64,000 nt of DNA from Streptomyces luteolifulvus. GTDB taxonomy: Bacteria > Actinomycetota > Actinomycetes > Streptomycetales > Streptomycetaceae. This document shows, piece after piece, positions 37,728 through 47,663 of this stretch. How positions within the stretch are numbered: the first letter of the stretch is position 1; each line of letters starts with the position of its first letter. Both the position numbers and the translations under genes were made by a program. The stretch covers positions 157,584 through 221,583 of the forward strand of contig NZ_VZRB01000005.1 of NCBI RefSeq assembly GCF_008806595.1. Direction: 5' to 3'. Under the pieces are notes generated by a model. The model ran no database searches. It saw only the letters and a program-made list of their open reading frames with translations, and was not told the origin of the DNA.

Positions 37728-37759
37728 GGTGTGCCAGGGCCGTTCGGCCCTGGCACACC
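37728..37759. promoter_or_regulatory. 15-bp inverted repeat with DosR-like core
   Basis: A perfect 15-bp inverted repeat with a TT centre begins 12 bases after the adhE stop. Its core GGGCCGTTCGGCCC (37737-37750) is a DosR-like box 74-87 bases upstream of the PPOX start. It could both end adhE transcription and recruit the DevR-like regulator. Confidence 0.65.
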
Positions 37760-37823
37760 ATTGCTCCGGCGCGTTCCACTGGCCTGATCGGCAGCGAGCG
37801 ACGAACCCCTTACGGAAGCATCC

Positions 37824-38288
37824 ATGACCCTCGAAAACCTCCGGCCCCTCACGGCGGGACCACGCCAGAGCATCGAGCTCGGCAGCGACGAAGCCCTGCG
37901 GCTGCTGGGCAGCGTCTCCCTGGGCAGGGTCGTCTTCACCCAGCACGCCCTGCCGACCGTCCGCCCGGTCAACCACATCCTGGACGGCGGCGACATCGTC
38001 ATCCGCACCCATGAGCGCGCGGCCCTGACCTCCCGCACCCGTCCGGCCGGCGGTCCGGGCGTGGTCGTCGCCTACGAGGCCGACGCCATCGACCCGGACA
38101 CGCATCTCGGCTGGAGCGTGGTGGTCACCGGCTACGCCCATCTCGTGACCGATCCGCAGGAGCTGGCGCGTTACCGGGCCAGGCTGCACCCCTGGGTGGA
38201 GCAGTCGATGGACTACGCGATCCGTATCCGCCCCGACCTGATCACCGGGATCCGGCTCGTGGCGACCGATCAGCGCGCCAACGCCTGA
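37824..38288 (+). CDS. PPOX-class flavin-binding protein
   Basis: A 154-residue split-barrel protein of the pyridoxamine 5'-phosphate oxidase type. Typical segments are EALRLLGSVSLGRVVFTQHALPTVRPVNHIL and VAYEADAIDPDTHLGWSVVVTG, the latter with the flavin-contacting Trp. Many actinobacterial members bind FMN or F420 and reduce small compounds, and the family has several members in dormancy regulons. Substrate unknown. It converges on the phosphoketolase gene with 22 bases between stops. The box at 37737 suggests hypoxic induction. Confidence 0.85.
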   Translation: MTLENLRPLTAGPRQSIELGSDEALRLLGSVSLGRVVFTQHALPTVRPVNHILDGGDIVIRTHERAALTSRTRPAGGPGVVVAYEADAIDPDTHLGWSVVVTGYAHLVTDPQELARYRARLHPWVEQSMDYAIRIRPDLITGIRLVATDQRANA

Positions 38289-38310
38289 ACGGCTCCACGC
38301 CGAGGAAGGG

Positions 38311-40695
38311 TCAGCCGTCCCAGGTCCAGTCGGCGACCTCCGGCAGATCGACGCCGTGGACGCGGATCCAGTCGTGGTGGCGCTGCCGGGCGTCCTCCAT
38401 CTCCTGGCGTACGGCGGCGGCGCGCACCGCGAGGCCGGGGACGCGGTCGATGACGTCCATGACCAGGCGGTAGCGGTCGAGGTCGTTGCTGACGACCATG
38501 TCGAACGGCGTGGTCGTGGTGCCGATCTCCTTGTAGCCGCGCACATGCAGGTTCCGGTGGCCGGTGCGCCGGTAGGCGAGACGGTGGATCAGCCACGGGT
38601 AGCCGTGGTAGGCGAAGATGACGGGCTTGTCCTGGGTGAACAGGCCGTCGTACTCGAAGTCGGTCATGCCGTGCGGGTGTTCCTCGCGCGGCATCAGCCG
38701 GGCGATGTCGACGACGTTGACGACACGGACGGCGAGTTCGGGCAGGTGACGGCGCAGCAGCTGGGCGGCCGCCAGGACCTCCTGGGTGGGTACGTCGCCG
38801 GCGCAGCCGAGCACCACGTCGGGTTCCCGGGTGCCGTCCTCGGTGCCGGCCCAGTCCCAGATACCGGCGCCCCGCGCGCAGTGGGCCTTGGCCTGATCCA
38901 TGGACAGCCAGTCGTAGCAGGGCTGTTTGCCGGCGACGATCACATTGACGTAGTCCCGGCTGCGCAGTGCGTGATCGGCCACCGACAGCAGGGTGTTGGC
39001 GTCCGGCGGAAGATAGACGCGGACCGCCTCGGGGCTCTTGTTGAGGATGTGGTCGACGAAGCCGGGGTCCTGGTGCGAGAAGCCGTTGTGGTCCTGCCGC
39101 CACACATGCGAGGTCAGCAGGTAGTTGAGGGAGGCGACGGGGGCCCGCCAGGACAGGCGGCGGGTGGTGCGCAGCCACTTGATGTGCTGGTTGACCATGG
39201 AGTCGACGAGGTGCGCGAACGCCTCGTAGCAGGAGAACAGTCCGTGCCGGCCGGTCAGCAGGTATCCCTCCAGCCAGCCCTGGCAGGTGTGTTCGGACAG
39301 GATCTCCATCACCCGGCCGTGCCGGTCGAGGTGCTCGTCGACGTCCAGGGTCCCGGCCTGCCAGGCCTTGCCGCTGACCTGGTAGACGGCCTGCAGCCGG
39401 TTGGAGGCGGTCTCGTCGGGGCCGACGAGACGGAAGTCGCGCCGCTCGGTGGTGGCCCGCATGACGTCCTCGAGCATTCCGCCCAGCACCCGGGTGGGCT
39501 CGTGGAGTGTGGCGCCCGGCTTGTCGACCTCGACGGCGTGCCGCTCCAGCGGCGGCAGCGGCAGCTCACGCAGCAGCAGTCCGCCGTTGGCGTGCGGGGT
39601 GGCGCCGAGCCTTCGGTCTCCGGCGGGGACGCAGGCCAGCACCTGGGCGCGGGGGCGGCCGTGTTCGTCGAACAGTTCCTGCGGGCGGTACGAGCGCAGC
39701 CAGGCCTCCAGCTGCCGCAGGTGGTCGGCGTTGTCCCGGACGGCGGACAGCGGGACCTGGTGGGAGCGCCAGGTGCCTTCCACGGGCAGGCCGTCGACCT
39801 CGGCCGGGCCGGTCCATCCCTTCGGGGTGCGCAGCACGATCATCGGCCAGCGGGGGCGCTCGGTGGCGCCGTCCTCGCGGGCGGCCCGCTGGGCGGCGGC
39901 GATCCGGTCCAGGGCGGTGTCCATCGCGGCGGCCATCGCCCGGTGCACGGTCAGCGGGTCGTCGCCGGTCACATGGATCGGGTCGTGACCGTACCCCCTC
40001 ATGAGGTCGTCGAGCTCTGCCTCGGGAAGCCGGGCGAGGACCGTCGGGTTGGCGATCTTGTATCCGTTGAGATGGAGGACCGGCAGGACGGCGCCGTCGT
40101 GCACGGGGTCGAGGAACTTGTTGGAGTGCCAGGAGGCGGCCAGCGGACCGGTCTCCGCCTCGCCGTCGCCGATGACACAGGTGACGAGGAGGCCGGGGTT
40201 GTCGAGGGCGGCACCGTAGGCGTGCGAGAGGGCGTAGCCCAGTTCGCCTCCCTCGTGGATCGACCCCGGTGTCTCGGGTGCCACATGGCTGGGCACGCCT
40301 CCGGGGAACGAGAACTGCCTGAAGAGACGGGCCATGCCGGCCTCGTCCTGGGTGAGGTCCGGATATGTCTCGGTGTACGAGCCCTCCAGCCAGGAGTTGG
40401 CCAGCACCGCCGGCCCGCCGTGGCCGGGGCCCCAGATGCACAGGGCGTCCAGGCCACGGGCCTTGATGACACGGTTGAGGTGGGTGTGCACGAGGTTCAG
40501 GCCCGGGGAGGTGCCCCAGTGGCCGAGCAGCCGCGGCTTGACGTGCTCCGGGCGCAGCGGCTCTTTGAGCAGGGGGTTGGCCATCAGGTAGATCTGGCCG
40601 ACGGCCAGATAGTTCGCTGCGCGCCAGTGGGCGTCCAGCGTGCTCAGCTCGTCGTCGGTGAGCTGGACGGGCTCCTGCTGCGTGTCGACGGACAT
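38311..40695 (-). CDS. xfp: Phosphoketolase (xylulose/fructose 6-phosphate)
   Basis: A 794-residue thiamine-diphosphate enzyme that splits xylulose 5-phosphate or fructose 6-phosphate with phosphate into acetyl phosphate and a smaller sugar phosphate. Signature regions are [41 protein letters not shown] and GDGEAETG, the ThDP-binding GDG motif. Length matches the family. It gives acetyl phosphate for ATP without the TCA cycle. Its leader holds GGGCCGACCGGGTC (40786-40799), an imperfect DosR-like box. It follows pflBA on the same strand after 120 bases. Confidence 0.95.
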   Translation of the reverse strand: MSVDTQQEPVQLTDDELSTLDAHWRAANYLAVGQIYLMANPLLKEPLRPEHVKPRLLGHWGTSPGLNLVHTHLNRVIKARGLDALCIWGPGHGGPAVLANSWLEGSYTETYPDLTQDEAGMARLFRQFSFPGGVPSHVAPETPGSIHEGGELGYALSHAYGAALDNPGLLVTCVIGDGEAETGPLAASWHSNKFLDPVHDGAVLPVLHLNGYKIANPTVLARLPEAELDDLMRGYGHDPIHVTGDDPLTVHRAMAAAMDTALDRIAAAQRAAREDGATERPRWPMIVLRTPKGWTGPAEVDGLPVEGTWRSHQVPLSAVRDNADHLRQLEAWLRSYRPQELFDEHGRPRAQVLACVPAGDRRLGATPHANGGLLLRELPLPPLERHAVEVDKPGATLHEPTRVLGGMLEDVMRATTERRDFRLVGPDETASNRLQAVYQVSGKAWQAGTLDVDEHLDRHGRVMEILSEHTCQGWLEGYLLTGRHGLFSCYEAFAHLVDSMVNQHIKWLRTTRRLSWRAPVASLNYLLTSHVWRQDHNGFSHQDPGFVDHILNKSPEAVRVYLPPDANTLLSVADHALRSRDYVNVIVAGKQPCYDWLSMDQAKAHCARGAGIWDWAGTEDGTREPDVVLGCAGDVPTQEVLAAAQLLRRHLPELAVRVVNVVDIARLMPREEHPHGMTDFEYDGLFTQDKPVIFAYHGYPWLIHRLAYRRTGHRNLHVRGYKEIGTTTTPFDMVVSNDLDRYRLVMDVIDRVPGLAVRAAAVRQEMEDARQRHHDWIRVHGVDLPEVADWTWDG

Positions 40696-40815
40696 GGGAG
40701 AGATCCCTTCCGGATCGGGGTGCCGGTCTGAGCTGTGTGACGGTCCGTGTCTTCCACTCTCCGTCAGTCAGCCCGTTTCCCGACAGGGCCGACCGGGTCA
40801 CTCCCCCGCGCGCGT

Positions 40816-41553
40816 TCAGACGGCGGTCAGCCCCTGCGCCCGGAACTGTTCCTGGACCCGCCGGACCAGCTCGGGCGCCGGGCTCCGGGTGTCCCGCAGC
40901 GGGAACGGGATACCGAGGGCCTCGTACTTCGGCGCGCCGAGCCGGTGGAAGGGCAGCACGTCCACCCGGTCGACGCTGCCCAGGCCCGCCAGGAACTTCG
41001 CCAGGCCGTCGATGGCTTCCGGGTCGTCCGTCCAGCCCGGGACCAGGACGTACCGGATCCACATGCGCACCCCGAGCCGGTCCAGGCGGGTGGCGAAATT
41101 CAGGGTGGGGGCCAGGTCGCCGCCGGTCAGTTTCCGGTAGGTGGCGACGTCGAAGGACTTGATGTCCAGCAGCACCAGATCGGTGTCGGCGAGGAGTTCG
41201 TCGGTGGCGCGGGCGCCCAGGAAGCCGGAGGTGTCCAGGGCGGTGTGCAGTCCGGCCTTCTTGCAGCGGCGCAGGACGGCACCGGTGAAGTCCGACTGGA
41301 GCAGCGGTTCGCCGCCCGTGACGGTGACCCCGCCCCCGGCCGCGGTGATGAAGCCGCGGTACTTCTCGATCTCGGCCATCACCTCGTCGACGGTCGCCTC
41401 GCGCCCGTCCCTCATGTGCCAGGTGTCGGGATTCGCGCAGTACAGGCAGCGCAGCGGGCAGCCGCTGACGAAGAGGACGAACCGGGTCCCGGGACCGTCC
41501 ACGCCGGTGGACAGGTCCCAGGAGTGGATCCGGCCGGTGTCCATGGTGCTCAC
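40816..41553 (-). CDS. pflA: Pyruvate formate-lyase activating enzyme
   Basis: A 245-residue radical SAM enzyme that installs the glycyl radical on PFL. The [4Fe-4S] cluster motif C-x3-C-x2-C is present as [12 protein letters not shown], then [10 protein letters not shown], the SAM-binding GGE motif. A GTG start at 41553 overlaps the pflB stop (GTGA), so the two are translationally coupled; an ATG at 41544 is the alternative. The enzyme and its target are oxygen-sensitive. No second activase-type gene is present. Confidence 0.94.
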   Translation of the reverse strand: MSTMDTGRIHSWDLSTGVDGPGTRFVLFVSGCPLRCLYCANPDTWHMRDGREATVDEVMAEIEKYRGFITAAGGGVTVTGGEPLLQSDFTGAVLRRCKKAGLHTALDTSGFLGARATDELLADTDLVLLDIKSFDVATYRKLTGGDLAPTLNFATRLDRLGVRMWIRYVLVPGWTDDPEAIDGLAKFLAGLGSVDRVDVLPFHRLGAPKYEALGIPFPLRDTRSPAPELVRRVQEQFRAQGLTAV

Positions 41554-43811
41554 AGCGCTCCGTGGAAGGTACGGCTGATCACGTCGAGCTGCTGCTCCCG
41601 GGTCAGGCGGACGAAGTTCACCGCGTATCCGGAGACCCGGATGGTCAGCTCCGGGTACTTCTCCGGGTGCTGCATGGCGTCCTCCAGCGTGGCCCGGTCC
41701 AGGACGTTGACGTTCATGTGGAATCCGCCGGAGGCCGTGTAGGCGTCGAGGATGCCGACCAGGTTGCCCGCACGCTCGTCCGGGTGGTGCCCCAGACCCT
41801 CCGGGGTGATCGTCGTGGTCAGGGAGATGCCGTCGCGGGCGTGCTCGTACGGCAGCTTCGCGACCGACAGCGCGGCGGCTGCGACCCCGTGCCGGTCCCT
41901 GCCGTTCATCGGGTTGGCGCCCGGCGCGAAGGGCGCACCCGCGCGCCGGCCGTCGGGGGTGTTGCCGGTGTGCTTGCCGTAGACCACGTTGGAGGTGATG
42001 GTCAGCACCGACTGGGTGTGCTCGGCGTCGCGGTGGGCGGGGTGCCTGCGGACCTTCGCCATGAACGAGTCCACCAGCTCGGCGGCGAGCGCGTCGGCGC
42101 GGTCGTCGTTGTTGCCGTATGCCGGCCAGTCGCCCTCGGTCTCGTAGTCCACGGCCAGTCCCGTGGCGTCCCGGATGACCTTCACCCGGCCGTACCTGAC
42201 GGCGGACAGACTGTCCGCGGCCACCGACAGACCGGCGATCCCGCATGCCATGAAGCGGTGCACGGGGTGATCGTGCAGGGCCATCTCCAGGCGCTCGTAG
42301 GCGTACTTGTCGTGCATGTAGTGGATCACATTGAGCGCGTTCACATAGGTGGCGGCCAGCCAGTCCAGCATCCGGTCGTACGCCGCCGTCAGCTCGTCGT
42401 AGTCCAGGTACTCGCCGGTCAGCGCGGGCATCGCGGGCGCGACCTGCTCGCCGGTCATCTCGTCCCGGCCGCCGTTGATCGCGTACAGCAGCGCCTTGGC
42501 CAGATTGACCCGCGCTCCGAAGAACTGCATCTGCCGGCCCACCGCCATCGCGGAGACACAGCAGGCGATCGCGGTGTCGTCGCCGGTGCGCGGGCGCAGC
42601 AGTTCGTCCGACTCGTACTGGAGGGCACTGGTGTCGATGGACACCCGGGCGCAGAAGTCCTTGAACCCGGCCGGCAGTCGCGGCGACCAGAGCACGGTCA
42701 GGTTGGGCTCCGGGGCGGGGCCGAGGTTGTACAGGGTCTGGAGGTAGCGGAAGGACGTGCGGGTGACGAGCGGGCGCCCGTCCTCACCGATGCCGCCGAT
42801 GGACTCCGTCACCCAGGTCGGGTCGCCCGAGAACAGCGCGTCGTACTCGGGGGTGCGCAGGAACCGTACGATCCGCAGCTTGATCACGAAGTCGTCGACG
42901 AGCTCCTGCGCACGCGACTCGTCGACGGCGCCCTCGTCCAGGTCCCGCTGGAGATAGACGTCCAGGAACGTGGACGTGCGGCCCAGCGACATCGCGGCAC
43001 CGTTCTGTTCCTTGACCGCCGCCAGGAAGCCCATGTACAGCCACTGCACCGCCTCGTGGGCGTTGGTGGCCGGGCGGGAGACGTCGCAGTGGTAGGTCGC
43101 CGCCATCCGGGTCAGCTCGCCCAACGCCCTGATCTGCTCGGCCAGTTCCTCCCGGTCGCGGATGACGTCCGCGGTGGAGGGCCGCGCGTCCAGCAGGGCC
43201 CGCTCGGCACGCTTCGCTGCGATCAGCCGGTCCGTGCCGTACAGCGCGACGCGCCGGTAGTCGCCGATGATCCGGCCGCGGCCGTACGCGTCCGGGAGCC
43301 CGGTGATGATGCCCGCCTTGCGGGCGGCCCGCATCTCGGGGGTGTACGCGTCGAAGACACCGTCGTTGTGGGTCTTGCGGTACGTCCCGAACACCCGGCT
43401 GACGAACGGGTCGGCCCGGTAGCCGTAGGCCTCCAGGCCGTTCTGCACCATCCGCAGACCGCCGTTGGGCATGATCGCCCGCCGGAGCGGGGCATCCGTC
43501 TGCAGACCGACGATCAGCTCCCGGTCACGGTCGATGTAGCCCGGCCGGTGCGAGGTGATCGTCGACGGGGTGCCCGGGTCGACGTCCAGGATTCCCTTGC
43601 GCCGCTCCTCGGGGAACAGGGAGCTGACCTTGCGCCAGACGGCGAGCGTGCGCTCGGTCGGGCCGGCCAGGAACGCCGCGCCGCCCTCGTAGGGCGTGTA
43701 GTTGGCCTGGATGAAGTCACGCACGTCGATGCGTTCCTGCCAGCGGGTGCCTGCGAAGCCTCGCCATGCCTCGGCCGCCCTGGTGGGGTCGGCCGTCACC
43801 GTTGCCGTCAT
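41550..43811 (-). CDS. pflB: Pyruvate formate-lyase
   Basis: A 753-residue glycyl-radical enzyme converting pyruvate and CoA to acetyl-CoA and formate. The catalytic Cys pair is Cys417-Cys418 in IACCVSAM, and the radical Gly728 is in RVSGYAV, 25 residues from the end as in E. coli. All key residues are kept. GGGAGAG precedes the ATG by seven bases. PFL is inactivated by oxygen and is surprising in an aerobic genus; it must be used in microaerobic mycelium or spores. The box GGGCCGTTCGGCCC lies 119-132 bases upstream. Confidence 0.97.
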   Translation of the reverse strand: MTATVTADPTRAAEAWRGFAGTRWQERIDVRDFIQANYTPYEGGAAFLAGPTERTLAVWRKVSSLFPEERRKGILDVDPGTPSTITSHRPGYIDRDRELIVGLQTDAPLRRAIMPNGGLRMVQNGLEAYGYRADPFVSRVFGTYRKTHNDGVFDAYTPEMRAARKAGIITGLPDAYGRGRIIGDYRRVALYGTDRLIAAKRAERALLDARPSTADVIRDREELAEQIRALGELTRMAATYHCDVSRPATNAHEAVQWLYMGFLAAVKEQNGAAMSLGRTSTFLDVYLQRDLDEGAVDESRAQELVDDFVIKLRIVRFLRTPEYDALFSGDPTWVTESIGGIGEDGRPLVTRTSFRYLQTLYNLGPAPEPNLTVLWSPRLPAGFKDFCARVSIDTSALQYESDELLRPRTGDDTAIACCVSAMAVGRQMQFFGARVNLAKALLYAINGGRDEMTGEQVAPAMPALTGEYLDYDELTAAYDRMLDWLAATYVNALNVIHYMHDKYAYERLEMALHDHPVHRFMACGIAGLSVAADSLSAVRYGRVKVIRDATGLAVDYETEGDWPAYGNNDDRADALAAELVDSFMAKVRRHPAHRDAEHTQSVLTITSNVVYGKHTGNTPDGRRAGAPFAPGANPMNGRDRHGVAAAALSVAKLPYEHARDGISLTTTITPEGLGHHPDERAGNLVGILDAYTASGGFHMNVNVLDRATLEDAMQHPEKYPELTIRVSGYAVNFVRLTREQQLDVISRTFHGAL

Positions 43812-44144
43812 CGCCAGTCTCTCCCTAGATCGGCACAGGATCTCTGCACTGTCGATGCTCGTCGCCCGCCGAGGTGACGGGCAGGGCCCGTCGGCGTACG
43901 GGTCGGGTGCCACGCGTCCCCTCCCGCGCGGGCCGTTCGGCCCCGGTGACCAGGGCGGCCGACCGAGGCGTTCGGGCGGCGGACGGCCAGGGTCCGTCGT
44001 GTGGGCCCAGGCGTGATCCGAACGACAGGCCCTGGGCGCGCCGTCGGTGCCGAAGGGCCCTCGCGGGGGACCGGGTGGCCCATGGCCCGGGGCGGCGGGC
44101 GGGCAGACGCTGGAAGCGGATGGTCCTAACCCCTGGAGACAGCC
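43812..44144. other. Divergent pflB / cyclic-nucleotide protein promoter region
   Basis: About 330 bases, GC-rich with many GGGCC/GGCCC fragments. Besides the perfect box at 43930 there are partial ones at 43884-43897 (GGGCC-N4-GGCGT) and 44067-44081 (GGGAC-N5-GGCCC, spacer five), the latter 64-78 bases upstream of the next gene. No gene was seen. Confidence 0.5.
43930..43943. promoter_or_regulatory. DosR-box-like palindrome upstream of pflB
   Basis: GGGCCGTTCGGCCC, identical to the core before the PPOX gene at 37737. Confidence 0.65.
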
Positions 44145-44606
44145 ATGAACGTTTCCGTGACTCCGAACCTGCTCCGGTCGCTGTCCGCCGAGCACCGTTC
44201 CCGGCTGATGCGCATCGCACGAGAGGTCAACATCCCGCAAGGCACGCGCCTGTTCGAGGAGGGTGGGCGTGCCGACCGGTTCTGGATCGTGCGCAGTGGT
44301 TGCGTCGCCCTCGACATGCATGTGCCCGGACGCCGGTCACCGGTCATCGAGACCCTCGGTTTTGGTGACCTCGTCGGCTGGTCCTGGCTGTTCGAGCCGT
44401 ACACCTGGCAGCTGGGCGCCGAGGCCGCCACACCGGTGCGCGCCCATGAGTTCGACGCCGTCGCCGTACGGATGATGTGCGCGGACGAACCTGAGTTCGC
44501 GCAGGCGATAGAGCACTGGGTGAGCCAGGTGCTGGCACACCGGCTCCAGGCGACCCGGACCCGTCTGCTGGACCTGTACGCCCCGTACGGCAGTGGCAGC
44601 AGGTAG
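44145..44606 (+). CDS. Cyclic nucleotide-binding domain protein, no HTH
   Basis: A 153-residue cNMP-binding beta-roll of the Crp/Fnr type ([27 protein letters not shown], then [15 protein letters not shown]). It ends where Crp/Fnr proteins would begin their C-terminal helix-turn-helix, so it is not a DNA binder by itself. The phosphate-binding cassette is degenerate (no clear R-x-A). It has no Cys cluster like Fnr. Four relatives of this kind occur near CBS genes in dormancy regions. GGAG lies seven bases upstream. It is followed by the CBS-BON gene 18 bases later. Confidence 0.8.
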   Translation: MNVSVTPNLLRSLSAEHRSRLMRIAREVNIPQGTRLFEEGGRADRFWIVRSGCVALDMHVPGRRSPVIETLGFGDLVGWSWLFEPYTWQLGAEAATPVRAHEFDAVAVRMMCADEPEFAQAIEHWVSQVLAHRLQATRTRLLDLYAPYGSGSR

Positions 44607-44624
44607 CGACCCGAGGAGGCACTG

Positions 44625-45260
44625 ATGTCCGAACCTTCGCATGCGCCACGCACGGTGAGCGATGTGATGACCCACACCGTCGTCGCCGTCGGCCGTGACG
44701 CCCCCTTCAAGGAACTCGTGGAGCTCATCGACCAGTGGAAGGTGAGCGCGCTGCCGGTCCTGGAGGGCGAGGGCCGTGTCGTCGGTGTGGTGTCCGAGGC
44801 CGATCTGCTGGCGAAGGAGGAGTTCCGCGGCCTCACCGGGCCGATGAGCGAACTGGCCGACCTGGTCAAGGCGGGAGCGGTGACCGCGGGCGAGCTGATG
44901 AGCAGTCCGGCCGTCACCGTGCACGCGGACGCCCCGCTCGCCGAAGCGGCCCGCATCATGGCGCGCCGCCGCGTCAAGCGGCTGCCTGTCGTCGACGCGG
45001 TGGGCATGCTGCAGGGTGTGGTCAGCCGCAGTGACCTGCTCAAGGTGTTCCTGCGGTCCGACGAGGAACTGGCCGACGAGATCCGCCGGACCGTCCTGGC
45101 CCGCGTACCGACCGCTTCGGCGGTGACGCTCGGCGTGACGGGCGGGGTGGCAACCCTGAGCGGAACCCTGCGCGACCGCGCACTCGTCCCGGTACTGGCC
45201 CAGGCGGTCCGCAGCATCGCAGGCGTGGTCGACGTCCGCTTCGACCTGTCCCATCCGTGA
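44625..45260 (+). CDS. CBS-pair and BON domain protein
   Basis: A 211-residue protein with two CBS motifs (about residues 10-70 and 90-145; SDVMTHTVVAVGRDAP and AGELMSSPAVTVHADAP) and a C-terminal BON-like domain (DEIRRTVLARVPTAS, VATLSGTLRDRALV). CBS domains bind adenosine nucleotides. In mycobacteria the CBS protein HRP1 is a strong DosR target, so a similar energy-sensing role is likely. It is probably in one transcript with the upstream cyclic-nucleotide gene. Two hairpins follow. Confidence 0.85.
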   Translation: MSEPSHAPRTVSDVMTHTVVAVGRDAPFKELVELIDQWKVSALPVLEGEGRVVGVVSEADLLAKEEFRGLTGPMSELADLVKAGAVTAGELMSSPAVTVHADAPLAEAARIMARRRVKRLPVVDAVGMLQGVVSRSDLLKVFLRSDEELADEIRRTVLARVPTASAVTLGVTGGVATLSGTLRDRALVPVLAQAVRSIAGVVDVRFDLSHP

Positions 45261-45300
45261 GCCCGGCAGCCGTGCGCGGCTGCGGCGCGCCGCTCTGACC

Positions 45301-45329
45301 CGCGCGTCCGCCCTGAGGGCGGGCGCGCG
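45301..45329 (+). terminator. Hairpin terminator 1 after CBS gene
   Basis: A 13-bp stem with one G-T pair and a TGA loop lies 40 bases after the CBS-BON stop. Confidence 0.65.
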
Positions 45330-45380
45330 ACGTCATGGGCTCCCTGGTGCGCACGAAGCCGGCGTGCGATCGCGGTGCGC

Positions 45381-45417
45381 CGAAGCGCCCGCGTGGCCGA
45401 GCCACGCGGGCGCTTCG
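45381..45417. terminator. Hairpin terminator 2
   Basis: A 16-bp perfect stem (CGAAGCGCCCGCGTGG and its complement) with a 5-nt loop CCGAG; the strongest hairpin in the window. Confidence 0.75.
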
Positions 45418-45465
45418 TCGACGCGGCAACCACGCGCCAGGCTTCGTCACGGCGGAACGGTTATG

Positions 45466-46400
45466 CGGCAGGCGGGCACTGATCCGAGGGCTGCCGCCTT
45501 GCGCGGGGCGAGGGTCCCCGCGCGAGCGACGCCGAGCCCCCAATCGCAAGGCGCCGCGGGGCCCGCGCAGGAACGACGCTCGCGGTTCGGCAACACAGCA
45601 AGCACGCATACCAGGCGCCGCGCGGCCGACAGAATCCGGCAGGCAGGCCCTGACCCGCGGACGGCTGCCCTCGCCCTTCCGCAAGGCAGGGGCCCCGCGC
45701 GAGAGACGCCGTGCAAGCCGTCACCGCGACAGACCGCAATTTGGCAGGCAGGCCCCGATCCGACGGGCGGACGCCCTCGTCCCTCCGCAAAGCAGGGGCC
45801 CCCGCCAGAGACGCCGTACAAGGCGTCGCCGCGGCAGCGGCAAGTCGGCAAGCGGGCCCCAACCGAGGGCAGCCGCCGCGCCTCCCCCTGCGCGGAAGAG
45901 GGATCACGCGCAAGCCAAGCCTCGAAACCCCCTGCGACCGAGCCACCCGACTGGATCGACACCGCAGCCAGCGCGCCCGCACGCCGTCGCCGCGACAGAC
46001 CGGAACTGGGCAGGCAAGCCCTGATCCGACGGGCGGACGCCCTCGTCCCTCCGCAAAGCAGGGGCCCCGCACCAGAGACGCCGTGCAAGCCGTCGCCGCG
46101 GCAAGCGGCAAATCGGCAAGCGGCCCTCAACCGAGGGCAACCGCCGCGCCTCCCCCTCCGGGGAAGAGGGATCACGCGCAAGCCAAGCCTCGAAACCCCC
46201 TGCGGCCGAACCACCCGACTGGATCGGCACCGCAGCCAGCGCGCCCGCACGCCGTCGCCGCGACAGACCGCGACTGGGCAGGCAGGCCCCGATCCGACGG
46301 GCGGACGCCCTCGCCTCTGAGCAGAGCAGGGCCCCGCGCGAGCGACGCCGAGCCCGCAATCGCAAGCCGCCGCGGCGCCCGCGTGGGCGGTACGCGGGCA
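45466..46400. repeat. Tandem GC-rich repeat array, unknown function
   Basis: About 935 bases of imperfect direct repeats between convergent genes. A unit of about 267 bases occurs at 45743-46008 and again at 46009-46276, and restarts at 46277. Each unit begins with GGCAGGCA(A/G)GCCC(C/T)GATCC. Inside each are two related half-units of about 104 and 163 bases. The two outer ends (about 45519-45560 and 46335-46375) share another segment (GCGAGCGACGCCGAGCCC). Long frames cross it on both strands only because stops are rare; none has a credible start. Not CRISPR: units are too long and spacers are not unique. Confidence 0.7.
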
Positions 46401-46448
46401 GCGCGTGTGTCAGGCGTCGCGTGCGGTGGGGAAGTTGGCCGGCAGGAA

Positions 46449-46805
46449 CTAGTCCGAGCGCTGCCGGCCCGTTTCGCCCTGTGCGGAGCGCAGGTCCGCC
46501 AGGAGTTCTGCCTGGCCGGCCAGCACCCCCGTCAGGATCGTGCGGGCGATCCTGAGGAGTTCGGCGACGTGGGGGCTGGTCAGGGAGTAGTACACGGTCG
46601 AGCCCTCCTTGCGGGAGACGACCAGGTTCGCGCGGCGCAGCACGGCCAGCTGCTGGGACAGGTGCGCGGGCTCGATGCCCACCTCGGGCAGCATCTCGGA
46701 CACCGCGTGCTCGCGTTCGCTGAGCAGTTCCAGGACGCGGATGCGGGCCGGATGGCCGAGCGTTTTGAAGAACTCGGCCTTGAGCTGGTACAGGGGGGTA
46801 CTCAC
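46449..46805 (-). CDS. ArsR-family winged-helix regulator
   Basis: A 118-residue ArsR-type repressor: LKAEFFKTLGHPARIRVLELLSEREHAVSEML is its N-terminal helix and EPAHLSQQLAVLRRANLVVSRKEGSTVYY the recognition helix and wing. It contains no Cys, so it cannot use the usual ArsR thiol-metal site. A similar ArsR (Rv0081) is a hub of the mycobacterial hypoxic response. Start is GTG with GGGGA seven bases upstream. Its likely target is the palindrome at 47533 or its own promoter. Confidence 0.9.
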   Translation of the reverse strand: MSTPLYQLKAEFFKTLGHPARIRVLELLSEREHAVSEMLPEVGIEPAHLSQQLAVLRRANLVVSRKEGSTVYYSLTSPHVAELLRIARTILTGVLAGQAELLADLRSAQGETGRQRSD

Positions 46806-46923
46806 CGGGGCGTCCCCTCACTCGTCACACGCATGGGGACCATCCTCGCCTGCGCCGCCGCCCGGACCGAATCGGCGGCCCGGAAATCCGACCGGGAGTC
46901 CGGCCGAAACAGGGCAGACCCGG

Positions 46924-47376
46924 TCACAGGGGCAGCGTGATCCAGATGCTCTTGCCCTCGCCGTCGGCGTCCGCCCGTACGACCGCGGTGCCACCGAGGC
47001 CATGCGTGAGTTCCATGACCGTCGCCAGTCCCCCGGCGCCCACGGCGGGGCCGTACAGCGTCGGCACGCGCGGGTCGCGGTCGTGCACGGCGAGCACCAG
47101 GCAGTCACCGCCGGAGGCGTAGATCACCGTCAGCTCCCCGGACGGCTCTGCGGCGTGCCGGACGCTGTTGGTGACCAGCTCGCAGAGGATCAGCAGGGCC
47201 GGACCGACCACGGGGTGGGTCAGGCCGATGCCCCACTCGGCGAGGGCGCGTTCCGCGGTCTGACGTGCCGTACGGACGGCGGACGGCGCCACCGGCAGCG
47301 TGAGCACATGGCGGTGCGGCAGTGGCGCCAGCCGTTCGGCCCAGCGCGCGGTTCCGCCGAAGGGGGAGCCGGTCAT
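46924..47376 (-). CDS. RsbW-like anti-sigma ATPase domain protein
   Basis: A 150-residue HATPase_c_2 protein with N-box LILCELVTNSVRHA and glycine motif GLATVMELTHGLGG. Such stand-alone kinases usually inhibit sigma factors or phosphorylate STAS partners. GAGGAG lies eight bases upstream. It is divergent from PPK2 and followed by ArsR after 118 bases on the same strand. No sigma factor or STAS gene is adjacent, so the partner is elsewhere. Confidence 0.85.
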   Translation of the reverse strand: MTGSPFGGTARWAERLAPLPHRHVLTLPVAPSAVRTARQTAERALAEWGIGLTHPVVGPALLILCELVTNSVRHAAEPSGELTVIYASGGDCLVLAVHDRDPRVPTLYGPAVGAGGLATVMELTHGLGGTAVVRADADGEGKSIWITLPL

Positions 47377-47532
47377 ACGCCGGGCTCCTCGCCGACCGGG
47401 ACCGCAGGGCCGTACAGCGGAACGGACACGCGAGCCCCCTCGACTCTGCTGCTGCGGACGCCCGCCAGGGGCACCAGGAGGCCGCGCCCGCGACTCCCGG
47501 CGGCAGGCACAGCCGCACCAGCATCCAGCGAG

Positions 47533-47548
47533 TTGCCAAATTTTGCAA
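47533..47548. promoter_or_regulatory. Palindromic operator between HATPase and PPK2 genes
   Basis: TTGCCAAATTTTGCAA matches its own reverse complement in 7 of 8 pairs and is an AT-rich island. It lies 116-131 bases before the PPK2 start and 157-172 bases before the HATPase start. The form resembles sites of ArsR-type regulators; binding by the nearby ArsR is a guess. Confidence 0.5.
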
Positions 47549-47663
47549 TTCGGCATCTGCCCGATACAGCATCTTCCCGGGGACGTACCTGGTGCGCGGT
47601 TCCCCGCCGGACGGTTACGGTGCTGGAACGGATCACCGTCCAGGTGCGAAACGGGGAGGCGGC

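Noticed and set aside
45447..46250. 267-codon minus-strand frame across the repeat array
   Set aside because: The frame stays open because the DNA is GC-rich and repeated; several frames are equally open, it has no ribosome site and no protein-like core.
45466..46400. CRISPR array
   Set aside because: Units of 104-267 bases without short constant repeats and unique spacers, and no cas genes nearby.
47321..47345. AGCCGTTCGGCCC as a further DosR-like box
   Set aside because: Lies inside the HATPase coding sequence and misses two arm positions.
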